DNA of 64,000 nucleotides from Caenorhabditis elegans. Lineage: Eukaryota > Nematoda > Chromadorea > Rhabditida > Rhabditidae. The notes below the pieces were generated by a model, which was not told the origin of the DNA, did no database searches, and was given only the letters and a program-made list of their open reading frames with translations. Positions 13,801 to 26,489 of the stretch are shown here, piece by piece; the first letter of the stretch is position 1; the number at the start of each line of letters is the position of its first letter. The position numbers and the translations under genes were made by a program. The DNA lies in NCBI RefSeq assembly GCF_000002985.6, contig NC_003283.11, positions 18,911,501 through 18,975,500 on the forward strand, in the 5' to 3' direction.

Positions 13801-16800
13801 TACCTGCTAATTTATGCCATTGCCTGTCTGACCATTGTCCCATAGTCTTAATAATGTCCCATGTCTTCTCCTCTTTGGAATCTCCCAGCTTCTGATACTC
13901 ATTTGGTGCCGTAATTGCAATTATTGCCGGAAATATGACCAGTTGATAGATGTAACATACAACACTTGCAACTGATGAGTATATGGCAAAAGTCTGGAAG
14001 TTTTTAAGGTTTTTGGTGGAAATTTGAATTTTCGAAAAAAACAATTTTTTTGGAATTTTTGAATTTTGGAATAATTTTATAGTCAATTTTCAAGATTTTC
14101 GATTTTTTTTTTGGGCTCAAAATGTTGTAAAATTTTAATAAGTACATGTTAACTAGAATAAAATAACTTTGAGAAGACAAGAGTGAAAATTTAGAGGTTT
14201 GAAATTCAGCGCAAAAAAATTTTTTTCGAAAAATTTTTTCAACTTTTTCAAATCATCATAATTTAGTCTGTTTTCAAGATTTATTTAATGTTTTCTAACT
14301 TGAAATGTTGTAAAAATTTTAGATTTTTTGTTTATCCTAGTGAAGCAAATTTTCAAAAAGTAACGGCTAAAAATCCAGTGGCTTGAAATTCAGCGCAAAA
14401 AAATTTTTTTCGAAACTTTTTTTCAACTTTTTCAAATCATCATATTTTAGTCAATTTTCAAAAATTTTTGATGTTCTATGGCTTAAAATGTTGTCGAACA
14501 TCCAAATATTATATTGTGCTGACTAAACTAATTTTCAAAAATTTTTGGACTAAAATTTCAGAGGTTTGAAGTAGAATTTCTTAAACGAATTTCAAAATTG
14601 GGAATTTTAGTCAATTTTTAAGCTTTTTGGCTAATTTTTTGCTTAGAATGTTTAAAACTGAACATATTTAAATATTTATGACGTTTTGAATAAGTTTTAT
14701 AAAATTAAAATTTTCAAAATTTTTCGAAAAAAAATTTTTTGGACTAAAATTTTCAAACTCTCGAATTTCAGTCAATTTTCAAGATTTTTATCCGAATTTA
14801 GGCTCAAAATGCTCCAAATTTAATTTTCTATTTGAATTTTACATACCTGCAATACTGGAGTAGTCGAAAGTACACCATTTCCAAAAGAAACCAAATTAGT
14901 CACAGTGGTAACAGTCATGGAGCACCCGGCTTCTTGCACAGTCAACGCCATTCTTTCGGGAATTTCCAAATGTTTATCCGTCCGGTGCCAAGCAGCCAAA
15001 ATGATAAAGATATCATCAATTCCAATAGCTATCACCAAAAATAAAGTGCTAACTATAATACTCTGGAAGGCCAGTCCGGTCGCCGAGACCATTCCGATGG
15101 TGGTGATTCCTGATAGAACAGGAATCAGAGCTCCAAGACAGGCTTCAAGTGGTTTAGATTCTGCTCGGCGGTACCTAAAGTAGATCATAAGTGGCCTAGA
15201 GTTGAATTTGAAATTTTTGAAAAAAAAATTTTTTTTGGAAATTTGGAAAAAACTTCTTTTTTTTTTGGTTTAAAACTTTCCAAAAATCCCAAAAATTGTC
15301 ATGTTTTGTTAATTTTAACTACGTTCCGTCAATTGAACACTTAATTTCACTATATTTGGCAAAATATAACTTTTGCCCATCTGTTGCCGGTTTGTTGCCG
15401 GAATTCCCAGTTTTTTCAAAATTTGAGCAAGTATAGGCAATATGGGTGTTAAATTGACGGAAATTGCATGAAAAATGCACAATTTGTAACTTTAGACGCT
15501 GAAAATCCATAACTTTTATAGTTTTGGATTTCGAAAATTTTTGAAAAAAAAATTGTTTTCGAATTTTTTTTCTAATTTTTCAAAAAATTTGAAAACGTAC
15601 TGAAACTATATTTTTGGTCACTTCTTTTACAAAATTTGAATCTTACACACGATTCCCGATCTTTTGACCCCCATATTGCCTATTTTTGGTGAAATTTCAT
15701 TTTTGCCGGTTTCTTGCCGGAAAAATCGATTTTTCTCATATTTGACCAAATATAGGCAATATGGTCCTCAAATTGACAGAAGTTACATATAAATGTACAA
15801 TCTGTAACTTCAGATGCTAAAAACCAATAATTTTTGAAGTTTTGAATTTTAAAAAATTTCGAAAAAAATTTTTTTTGAAGTTTTTTTTTTTCAAATTTTT
15901 TAAAATTCGGAATTGTACTAAAACTTGATTTTTAGGCATTTTTCAATCTAAACTTGAATTTTAAACAAAATTTCCGTCAATTTGCCTATATTCGGTGAAA
16001 TTGCATTATTGCCCATTTTTTGCCGGTTTATTGCCGGAAATATCGATTTTTCTTAATTTTGACTAAATATAGGCAATATGGGGGTGAAATTAACGGAAAT
16101 TGCATAGTCTAATTGAAAATTTTATTTAAAATGGCAAAAAATTGAATTTTTCAAACAAAAAAAATTAGAAAACAATTTTTTCAATTTTACACAATTTTTT
16201 TTTTCCAAAAAAAAATTTCGAAAAAATTAATTTCTCTCTAATTTCACCTACCTCAAAGAGCACACCATAAGAAACACTCCCAGAATGGCAAGAGCCACAC
16301 TGAGCCAAGGAGCCGTCGTAGTTCCAAGCCTCCGAACCTCCTCAGCCACCAAATTATCACTGGCCACCTGGCCATAAATCAGCGGATATTTGCCCGAATC
16401 ATATACCAATTTCACAATTTCATGTTCGAAATCTGTCATTGGCTTCAAATTGGGAAAAGTTAGGAAAAAACGGAGAATAACCGCTGAAAATGACTGAATT
16501 CGGTGGGTTTTTGGGTGGGTTTCCACGCCGTAGAGGTTGTTGGCAAGGAGGATTTTGTGACCGAGTAGTTCGGTTGTTGGGTAAGTTATCTGTAATTATA
16601 ATACTGAAAAATACAAAAAATGGCTTTAAAATCAATGTTTTATTGATTTTTGGAAGTTTTGAAAATTTTTTTAAATTTTCAAAAAAAAATTTTTTTGGGA
16701 ATTTTTTTTTTTTTTCTCAAATAAATTTAATTTTCAAGTAGTTCAAATGAATTTTCATGTCATTTTTCAATTTTCTCATTTAACTGTCGTCAATTTAACA

Positions 16801-19800
16801 CCTATATTGCCTATATTTGGCAGAATGCCATTTTTGCCCATTTCTTGCCGGAATTTAGGAACATCTCCAAATTTAGCTAAATAATGGCAAAATGGGTTCC
16901 AAAATTAAGGGAAAAGGCTTGAAAAACTAAGAAATATTTTTAGAGTAGCATGAAAATCGATTTCCTATCGATTTTTGAAGTTTTGAAAATTTTTTAAAAA
17001 CACTTTTCTCAAATAAATTTAATTTTCAAGTATTTTAAATGCATTTTTATGTCATTTTTCAAATTTTCCAAATACTTTGATCAAATTAACACCCATATTG
17101 CCAATATTTGGTAAAATATCATTTTTGCCCATTTCTTGCCGGAATTTAAGAACTTCTCCAGATTTAGCGAAATAATGGCAATATGGATGTAAAATTAACG
17201 GGAAAATAATTGAAGAATCATTTAATATGGTTAGACTATCGCGAAAATCGATTTCATATCGATTTTTGAAGTTTTGAAAATTTTTAAAAATTTTCACAAT
17301 TTTCAAAAAAAAATGTTTGCCGAAAATTTAATTTTCACATTTTTTCAAAAACTCTCTCTGTTTTTAGTTATTCTATCTCATTTTTCACAGTTTTTATACA
17401 ATTTCTGTCAATCTGGCACCCTTTTTGCCCATATTTTACAAAACTTCTGTAATTAGCTGAAAATTCCCGCAAAATTCGGGCAAAAATGACATATCACCAA
17501 TATGGGTGTTAAACAAACCGGAATTGTGTGGAAAATATAAATAACTACACAAAACATAGTAAAAACGTATAGTTTGTTGAATTTTGAGGTTTGAACATTT
17601 TTTAAATTTTTCACAAAAAAAAACAATTTTTTGCCTAAATTTTTGGAATTTTTTTCAAAATTTTTTTTTCGAAAATTTTTAAATTACGAATTTAAATTCA
17701 CCTTTTTATGTGTTTTAACTAATTTTTCACATTAAAAAACCATCTAAACCCCGCCCAATCACCTCAAAAGAGTCCGTCGAATTCGACTCAAAAATGTCCA
17801 TTAGCGCAAAAAATGCGTCATTTTTTTCGCAATATGGTTCACACATGTCTCCATATGTTTTATTCACTCCATTTACATCAACTTGTAGTTTTTCCACAAT
17901 TTCCTTAGATATTTCGTATAATTCATGCCGGTAAGGGGGTCTGAGGAGACTTCCGTTGTCCGAAGCTTGGAACATTACCTGAAATTTGGAAATTTGGTGA
18001 AAATTGGTGTGTTCAGAAAGAAAACGTGATATTTTAATTTGCTTAGTTGTTAAAATTCTGAAAAATTGGTGAAAAACCGCTGAAAATCCCCTGAAAAACA
18101 AGCTCATGGATATTTTTGAAAACAGTTATCATTGGAGCGCATTTAATCTTGTTAAGAATGGATTATTTTGAAAACTGGTAACTAACAGATTGTAGAATAC
18201 ATATTTTTTTAACTAATATGTTTTGCAAAATTTTAATACATCAAAAATGTATTGAGATACTAAAATTTTAAGTTTGGAAGTCAAAATTCAAATTTTGAAG
18301 ATTTTGTCATTAGAGCGCATTTACTACCTTCGAGATTAGTTTGACCAAATAGTTTGATATACAGTATATTTAGAAAAAATATTGCGCTAGCTAATGTGTT
18401 TTACAAAATTCAAAAATCTCATAAATTAGCTCAGTTACAGTAGTTTCAAATACTATCAAATTTTTGAAAAATTCAAAAAAAAATTTTACCATAATTTTTA
18501 AAATATCGTATCTCGGTCAATTTTTGAAATTTTTAAGTATTTTTAAATAAATGTTGTAGATAAGTATTTGTTCTAAAATTTGTCTGTTGGCAACTTTTTT
18601 GTCCCGCAAATTCTAAATGTAGTAAATGCGCTCCAATGGCAATTTTTCAGAAATTTCCAAAAATTTATCTTTGACTTCGAATTTTTAAACTACCGTATCT
18701 TTGCTAATTTTTAATATTTTTGTATATGCTAAAATGTATTTTTTAGGTAATTATTTGTTCCAAAAGTTGTTAGTTAACACTTTTTTGTCTCGCAATTTCG
18801 AAATGTAGTAAATGCGTTCCTTTTTTGAAAATTTGAAACTTACCTTCAAACTTTGAAACTACCGTATCTCGTAAATTTTTAAAATTTTTGAGTATTTTTG
18901 AAATTATGACGTAGACAAATATTTGCTCTAAAATTTGTTAGTTGATAACTTTGTGATCCAACAGTTTCCAAATGTAGTAAACGCGCTCCAATTATAATTT
19001 TTCAAAATGTCAAAAATTGTATTTTTCAAAAAAATTTCCAAAATTTAAAACTTCCGTATCTCTGCTAATTTTTGATATTTTTGGTTATACTAAAATTTAC
19101 TTTTTAGGAAATTATTTTTTCTAAACTTAGTAAATGTGCTCTAATGAGAATTTATTGCAAAATTCACATTTTCACACAGCAAACCTATCCCAAAACGTTC
19201 ATTTTCTTTATATTATTTTTTCGAAAATTTTTAATAAAGTACATTGACCCTAATATACATTTAATGAAGTACATTCACAGCAAATTTATCATTTTTCTGT
19301 CACCCCGTTACGATGCTATCAATCACCTAGCCCCTGGTCACCTAAAAACTTGTTTTTCTTTGTGATTTTTTGTAATTTTGTGTGATTCTCTAGTTTGTAG
19401 TCTATGTAGTTTTTGTAGCCGATACCTCAATCATGTGAAGTGTCCCATTTTGGCGGAGAAATTCGAAAAACATGGCGCCCTCCAAGTGACTGGGCGAGTC
19501 ATGAGCGGTAAATGTCACGCGGGCGTTGTTTATCTGAAATTTCGGCGGTTTTTGGACCAAAAATAGGTGATATAGTGATGTCATGCATTTTTGGTAGTAT
19601 TAGAAAAAATTTGGAAATATTTGAAAAAAAAAAATTTTGTTTGGGAATTTTTTTTTTGAAAAATTTTTTTGGAAATTTATTTTAAAACTTCTTCCAAACT
19701 CTAAAAAATCAATAAAACCAACCTGATGAAACCTCAAAAAACCCAAACACGACACCAAAGTGACCAGTAACAGCACTCCAATGCACTTCCTCGGGTGCGT

Positions 19801-19872
19801 TCCAACGAAATATCCCACTTTGTAGAAGAACTTTTGCATATGGACCTCATATTTGGCGGTGGGCAACCGCAT
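7819..19872 (-). CDS. ptr-22: Patched-related (PTR) multipass membrane protein, 888 aa, 11 exons
   Basis: RND-type permease-like protein of the nematode patched-related family, whose members act in the plasma membrane in cuticle, moulting and lipid or sterol handling. Exons: 19872-19723, 19533-19426, 17978-17763, 16589-16252, 15174-14847, 13993-13804, 12806-12179, 10953-10614, 9821-9690, 8106-8012, 7960-7819; phases agree and the sum closes at a TAG. Seen: first membrane segment about residues 31-46, a large loop with cysteines, a sterol-sensing domain with GIDDIF at 322-327, a second extracellular loop rich in charge, and the second permease half with GFSVDIS at 747-753. The C-terminus is a short cytoplasmic tail with an Asn run. 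A ttcag site 8 nt before the ATG suggests trans-splicing. AATAAA lies 76 nt past the stop. The symbol rests on remembered neighbourhood with cyp-42A1. Confidence 0.85.
8215..9580. repeat. Hairpin repeat array in PTR intron 9
   Basis: Four successive units of about 300-350 bp, each with a left arm containing cccatcttacc or cccatattacc, a central ttgcccattttttgccgg, and a right arm ataggcaatatgggggtc. They are the same family as at 5100-6090 but with locally shared variants, suggesting in-place tandem amplification. Confidence 0.75.
9890..10460. repeat. TACTGTAG-type repeats in PTR intron 8
   Basis: Three copies of a motif combining ttgggttactgtagcttcg and agtacgcaaacaccg, near 9943, 10100 and 10320. 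It is the same family as the arrays in the TANGO2-like and transporter genes. Confidence 0.7.
11040..17530. repeat. Further CCCATATTGCC hairpin units in PTR introns
   Basis: Units occur at about 11040-11180, 11360-11490, 11690-11810, 12940-13070, 13250-13350, 13530-13650, 15310-15460, 15660-15780, 15970-16100, 16790-16910, 17080-17200 and 17400-17515, between the exons. They differ in how complete the right arm is. The introns from 14.1 to 14.8 kb instead hold tandem units of about 120 bp with tcaactttttcaaatcatcat. Confidence 0.65.
18120..19150. repeat. GGAGCGCATTTAC repeats in PTR intron 2
   Basis: Several diverged units carry gagcgcatttac or its complement gtaaatgcgctc, together with accgtatctc and the text ttttgagtattttt. 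They relate to the 360-bp tandem repeat in P450 intron 3 but in mixed orientation. Confidence 0.6.
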
Positions 19873-20019
19873 TCTTTAACTGAAATTTTTAAAAAAGTTG
19901 AGTGGGAATGATATGTAAAACGTATTTAGAAAAAGAAGAGCGAAGAAAAAATAATTTCAAAAAATGTTTTTTTCAAAATTTTTATAAGCATTTTTTAACT
20001 CAAAAACTACTAATTTTCA

Positions 20020-20776
20020 GACAATTTTACTACAAATATTGAATTCAGGACCATTTTTTACCCCTATATAGACACTTTCCGCAAAATTTTAGAAAATTGT
20101 GCATTTTGTCGGGGGATTTGGTGACAGGTGGTGTTTGCGTACTTTCGGAGCTACCGTAACCCGCCATTTACAAAATTGAGTTAGAGGCTTGTAAAAAAAA
20201 ATTTTAGGGGTAAAAATGGGTGAGAAATATGAATTTCATATAGTTTTTGCTTGAAATTTTGTTTGAAGCGGTGAAATTTTAAAAATTACAAACAGTATTG
20301 ATATTTGTCAAAGAAATACACGTTTTCAAACATTTTAATTAGAAAAATCGAATTCAGGATCCTTTTTTACCCCCAGATAGACACTTTCCGCAAATTTTTA
20401 GAAAATTGTGCATTTAGTCGTGAAATGTGGTGTCAGGCGGTGTTTGCGTACTTTCGAAGCTACAGTACCCCGCGATTTACAAAAGTAGAGTTAGAGATTT
20501 GGAAATTAGTTTTTTAGTGGTAAAATTGTGTGAAAATCTTGAATTTCATATAGTTTTTACTTGAAATTTTGTTTGAAGCGGTGAAATTTTAAAAATTACA
20601 AACATTATTGATATTTGTCAAAGAAAGACACGTTTTCAAACATTTTAATTAGAAAAATCGAATTCAGGATCCTTTTTTACCCCCAGATAGACACTTTCCG
20701 CAAATTTTTAGAAAATTGTGCATTTTGTCGTGAGATTTGGTGTCCGGTGGTGTTTGCGTACTTTCTTAGCTACAGT
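20020..20776. repeat. 310-bp tandem repeat, interrupted by a transposon
   Basis: Three units share gaattcaggatcc..., gacactttccgcaaa and gtgtttgcgtactttc. Two are 310 bp apart (20305 and 20615). The third stops at 20776 in the word tacagt and its remainder resumes at 22914, which dates the 2.1-kb insertion between them as later than the tandem duplication. Confidence 0.8.
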
Positions 20777-22913
20777 CACGGCACGGCGAACGGGACATGG
20801 CCTAGAAAGTTGCGAAAACTAGTCCCGCGGCTGCAATGCTTTATTTTTTCATTTGGTTGCGGTGGGTTTTTCGATGTTTTTTCGTGTTTTTTTAATGTTT
20901 TTTCGTCGTTTTTTCTTGTTTTCTTCGTTAATAATTGAATTTAAAATAATATTTTCAGCAAAAGGCCACAAATCGCCGCAAAAATCGACCGCGTGAGCCG
21001 CGAAACGGCGGAAAACGTCTAAAAGTGAGTTGTTTTTCTAAATATCTCAAAAATTTGACGCTTATTTTTTTCGAAAAAGCTCTCAAATATGGAGAAAAAC
21101 ATGTTTGTTCTGAATTAGAAAGATTTGAGACTCAAGCTCGCGTATTTCAAATTTATTTTTTCGATTTTAGCGAAAAATCAACACATTTTCGATCATTTTT
21201 GAACAAAAAAATTGTTTTCTCAAAAATTTGACGCTTATTTTTTTTGAAACTGCACTCAAATATGAAGAAAATTTTGATTAACCGGAAAAAGTAACATTTG
21301 AGACCCAAGCTCGCGTATTTCATATTTATTTTTTCGATTTTAGCGAAAAATCAACACATTTTCGATCATTTTCGAACAAAAAATTCATTTTCTCAAAAAT
21401 TCAACGCTTATTTTTTTTGAAACTGCACTCAAATATGAAGAAAAACATGCTTGTTCTGAATTAGTAAGAATTGCGACTCAAGCTCGCGTATCTCATATTT
21501 ATTTGTTCGATTTCAGTGGAAAATCAACACATTTTTGGGAAAAATTTTTTTTCGAAATATTCGCTTCTAATTTTTAATGATTTTCAGATGACACGCCGGT
21601 TCACACCACATTCTACTGAGGAGATCGCTTCAAATAACCGAAACCATCCCGACATTGGCTCCATCGAACCCCGAGTGACCCTGGAACTCGTCGAAATTGA
21701 AGAAGGAATCAATGAGGGAGAAGTTCTCTAAAGCATACTACGAAGACTCTAGACGAACTGTTAAGACTGATAGTTTATATGGACAAGAAGAAGCACATAA
21801 AGAAGCACCGTGTGTAGGAAAGCGAAAAACGGGTTATTAAAAAAACGAGAAGACGTACGATTGTCAAGGGGCAACAGGATGCTGAGGAGACAGAGGTGAA
21901 GGCAATTCGAGATAATGCTACTCGTAAGCAAGGTGCTACTACTGGACAAGTTGAAGAAGTTGAAAATCAGACGGAGAAGGATAGAGAGATTGTGATGAAT
22001 CGGGAGAGGTACAGATTTCAATAATTTAATGCTTCTAATTTGATATATTTTCAGAAATCTGAAGCGTGCCAACGAGGAATGGGGAACAACTGAAGCCTCG
22101 AAGCGTCCAAGATATGAGGATAGTCGTGGTGTTTTCCGAGGTGGATTCAGAGGAAGAAGAGAAGATCGTGGTGGCTTCCGTTGAAGTGACGACCGAGTAG
22201 GATTCAGAGGACGTGACGGAGGTGGTGGCTTCCGTGGTGGGCAAGGTGGAGATTGAGGCGGTTTCCGTGGTCGTCGTCAATTCTAATATCAGTTGTTGTT
22301 TTGCAATTTATTGGTTTTCTGCGTTCTCCATTTTTATTATTATGTTCGTTTTTGTTATTGTTATAATCATGAATATATCAGACTGTTTAACCCGAATTCA
22401 GAACTAGGAATCTAGCAGAAAATCGCAGGAAAAATTTGGGACTTCACAATTATTGCGTTTTGCGTTAAAAAATCACATTTGCACGTAAATTGTGACGCTT
22501 GCAGTTTGGCGGCACGGCTCTATATTATTCATTCATTTTATCAACAATTCGCACTTCTATCGCCCTAACGTCGATCAAAAAAGCTCATCAGCAACTGCCG
22601 TCGAGTGAAATGCGATAGAATTTGTCTGTGAATAACCAAATATCGATTTTCCTTGTATATCGTGAAGAACAAATCTTCATATTTACGATTCTTCACAAAT
22701 TCGATGAAAATCTGATAGTTTTTTCAATTTCAGCTCTATAATTCCAAAAAAAATCTTTTGTCAATTTCGCGAAATGTCGTCAATTAAAATGCGCGCTGTG
22801 CAGTACGCAACGGTGTACAAAACTTTAAACTGAGTATTCAACGTTGAGCACGCAGTCAGCCAAATTGGAATACGGTAGAGAATTCTCGTCTATGTACCCC
22901 CCGCCGGGCCGTG
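20777..22913. mobile_element. 2137-bp DNA transposon-like insertion with captured gene
   Basis: Ends are CACGGCACGGCG at the left and, read inward from the right, CACGGCCCGGCG; beyond that the ends share GG.ACAT. It is flanked by the 5-bp direct repeat ACAGT (20772-20776 and 22914-22918). The empty site is visible in the neighbouring 310-bp repeat unit, which reads gctacagtacccc without the insert. No transposase is recognisable, so it is probably non-autonomous. Internally it has three units of about 180 bp with acgcttatttttttt (21045-21540) and a decayed gene. CAC-type ends with a 5-bp duplication could suggest a Transib- or Chapaev-like group, but that is a guess. Confidence 0.75.
21590..22290 (+). 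pseudogene. Decayed RGG/FRG-rich gene inside the transposon
   Basis: An ATG directly follows a ttttcag site (21590). About 40 residues of plausible coding sequence run to EGEVL, after which the reading continues only by frame changes (ESMREKFSKAYYEDSRR, later KKTRRRTIVKGQQDAEE). A 45-nt GT...TTTTCAG intron is retained at about 22009-22054. The C-terminal part has RGGFRGRR-type repeats with at least two in-frame stops. Retained introns indicate capture at the DNA level, not a retrocopy. The parent looks like a charged nuclear RNA-binding protein; I cannot name it. Confidence 0.6.
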
Positions 22914-24529
22914 ACAGTACTTCGCGATTTACAAAAGTTGAGTTAGACATTCGGGAAAAACGTGGCTAGTGGTAAAATTGTGTAGAAAATTAGAATTTCA
23001 TACTGTTTTTGCTTGGAACTTAGTTTGAAGGGGCGATAGTTTAAAGAATAAAAAAAATATGAAAAAAATGTTAACAAAAACTCAAAAACTTTGAAAAATC
23101 GGGAAAACTAGTGAAATCCCAGAAAAAAAATCTAGATAACCATGTCAGTCTGATCTTCAAAAGACAAGATATAAGTGTGACAAAAATGGGCGTAATGATA
23201 AGAACACACACACAAAAGTGAACGATTGATATCGTCACGAGGAGGGAATATATCTTGTAGACTAGAAAGTATGTAGTCAGTGTAGTTTTGGATTTAGTCA
23301 TAGGAGTACAGGTATTCTTTTGGTTATTTGATTTTTAGGCAGGAAAATTGGATTTTGAAGTGGTGATAACCTTATAAATTAGTCAATGTTAGTGAATTTT
23401 AATACAACATATATGCTATAATTTTGGAATAATTGATAGGACCGAAGAAAATTAGACATGATGAAATTTTTAACTACAAACTACAAACTACAAACTATAA
23501 AATAAACAGTAAACTATATATCATACATATGTATAATATCAAAATACAATACTCCTGACACACTGACAGTAATTTTTTTACAAACCTCCTTTTAATTTTG
23601 AAAATGTTAATCAATACATTGTCATTAGTAAAAATAATTATACTTTCTCGAATATTTGGTACAAACTCACAAACTAATGAAAATTTTACTAATGACCACT
23701 ACAATACTGTCATAGTATTGTTATTATTATTATTCTAGAGACCAAACCTCCCCTTCTATTGTTGTTTTCCTATTAATTAACTAAACAGTAGAGTTAAAAT
23801 GACGTTAGTTTGAATAACATATGTACATACAAAGGAAGTAAGAAACAATGGTTAATTTTGAAGATATGATTGCATTTGAATTACAATTACATGCATGAAT
23901 AATATATTACTAAAAGCTTATTACTATATTATAATTTTTAATAATACTACATATATATTTTATTAAATTCACATAGGTATAAAAATTTTACTAACATCAT
24001 ACAAGTCTAGTTTCACAAAATTCAATTCTATACAATATATACCGTATTAATAATATTACTAATGAAGAAAGGCGAAGATTATAGGAAAAACTCGAAACAA
24101 CATCATTACATGTATGGTATTACTACTGTGTTGATATTTACAAAAACATTTGAGGGAAGCTTAAAATTTTAAAAATTTTAGGTTACATACAACATTATCA
24201 ACATTAACAACATTATTAGTGTTACTGATGAAAAAAATTTCAAAAAACTGCCCAGTTTTCAAGATTTCATACTAGATGCAATATATGGTAGTGTATATGA
24301 TAGTATTAACATTATTTTGAAACAAAAAATCCGAAAAAATTTCATGGAAAAGTTGTAAGGTACAAATAATTACGCTCACTTACACTATGTGACTCCAAAA
24401 ACTACATGAAAATAAATGTCGATCTCTCTTTCTTCTAAACTTGAACAAGGTGACGTGACTTGTGTTATTGTTGTCATGTTATTGTGTGTGTGTGTGTTCT
24501 TTCTAAGAAACAATGACGCCTATTTTAGA

Positions 24530-24544
24530 CCCCCCCCCCCCCCC
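24530..24544. repeat. Poly-C tract, 15 bases
   Basis: Uninterrupted run of 15 C. With the runs at 25643 and 26167 it forms a cluster within 1.7 kb. On the other strand these are G tracts able to form G-quadruplex. Confidence 0.95.
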
Positions 24545-25642
24545 TGTTGATGAATTATGTTAATTGAGTGAGAAAACAGGAAAGTTGCTTATTTTAGGTT
24601 CGAAAACTATATCCTCGAGTTACAACTGTGAAAAAATTTATTTTTTACATACATTGTTAACATGTATTTAATAGGTATGCATATTTGGGGAATAGTAGTG
24701 AGTTTTTAAAACATCTTATAATTAAAAAAAAAAGTGTTTCCCTCAAAAACTCCACAAAATGCTTATTCATATCAAAATTAGAATTCTACACACAATTACC
24801 GTTATTTTGACCCCCATATTGCCTATATTCAGTAAAATTTTATTTTTGCCCATCTTTTGCCGGTCTGTTGCCGATTATATAGATTTTTATAAAAATTGAC
24901 GCAATATAGGTAATATGGGGAAAAGAATAACAAAAATTACATGAAAAATTCAAAATCTGTAATTTTCGATGCTAAAAATCGTTAATTTTGAAGTTTTGAA
25001 TTTTAAAAATTTTCGAAAAATGTTTTTTTCTAACTTTTCTAAAAACTCAAAAAAGCACTAAAACTTGGTTTTTTGGGCATTTTCCATAACAAAATTAGAA
25101 TTCTACACACGATTACCGTCGTTTTGACCCCCGTAATGTCTATATTCGATGAAATTTTGTTTTTGCCCATCTTTTGCCGGTTATATCGATTTGTAATTTT
25201 ATGTGTAATTTTACAAAATATTTTTAAATGCTAGAAACATTATGAAATGCCGTTGTATTTGAAAGTAAGCAAGAAAATTCTAATTCAATAGTACATATTT
25301 ACTGGAACGTTTTAAAATATCGTGTAAAATATAAAATATACGTTAATTAACCATATGATTTAAAATCCTGCCTTTTAATAATGGGTACACACGACCTATA
25401 TTCTCAAGTAGAAGAAGGTCATTTCGCTACTCGGGTACACAAAGAGGTGTTCATATAAACAATTAGTGATGTAACGGTAAACAATGAAGTATGCCCTTTA
25501 TTGCGAATTAGTTACGGTGTTCTGGGGAAGGATGAAGTTTAAAAAAAATTGTGTTTTCCTATGAAATTCCCTCAAAAATCCATTTTTAAAGTTTTTTTTT
25601 CAATTGAAACTTGATCACTTTCAATACAGAATATTCTAGACA

Positions 25643-25657
25643 CCCCCCCCCCCCCCC
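25643..25657. repeat. Poly-C tract, 15 bases
   Basis: Second of three uninterrupted C runs in the intergenic region. Confidence 0.95.
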
Positions 25658-26166
25658 GGTGGTGAATCACTTGACCATCATCCGGCAAAACACAGACATT
25701 AATTTTTGAACTCACCGTCTCAAATCTCATTTGTTGTGACAGGTGAAAGTTGGCGGTACTTAAAATGTTAGTCTAAAATGTGGATAAATTTAAAAAGTAC
25801 ATAGTTCTAGGGCGATCTAACACTAATTTTTAAAATTGTAAACCGAAATCCAAATTTTCATAAGATATTTTTTTCCATGAACATTTATGTTAACAAGCTT
25901 AATGAAATTTGGTAAAATTCGTAAATTAAAGGTGCATCTGAGTATTGGAAATAATCAAGTCAAATTTTTCAAAATGAAGTATGGTAAATGGAGAATTAAA
26001 CAAAAAACTTCAAAGTTTGAAATTTTAATATGTGCATTCCTATTGAAATCACATGCACCATAATTAAATACGGTTTCTAGTAAATTTTTATTAAAATCTC
26101 ATGAATCGGATTAACTCATAAGAAAAAAATCATAAAGTTCCCCAAAATTCGACACAAATCAGAATG

Positions 26167-26182
26167 CCCCCCCCCCCCCCCC
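26167..26182. repeat. Poly-C tract, 16 bases
   Basis: Third of the three C runs; followed by ggcc. Confidence 0.95.
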
Positions 26183-26489
26183 GGCCTGATTAAGAAAACG
26201 ATGAACAGATACGGAATGTGTCGTCTCTCATATTAGCCAAATACAGTGTTTGTATATATAGTCTCATCTCTTCTCAAATTTGATAAACGCAGTAGAGTGC
26301 GAAGATTCGCCAAATTGATGGCCGCTGGCAACTTCGCGGAATTGGGGATAGTTTTACAAGATCGAAGGAACAATAGATATCCGGACTCCTACCGTACCCC
26401 ATTACAGTAATCAGAAACCTGATAAGCCTGAATCGGTGTGGGATGCACATTTATTACAAGCATCAAATATCTGTAGTCGTATGGAAAAA

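Noticed and set aside
26230..26440. Possible non-coding RNA gene in the GC-richer patch
   Set aside because: A TATA-like tatatatag is present but no recognisable snRNA, snoRNA or tRNA boxes; too weak to annotate.
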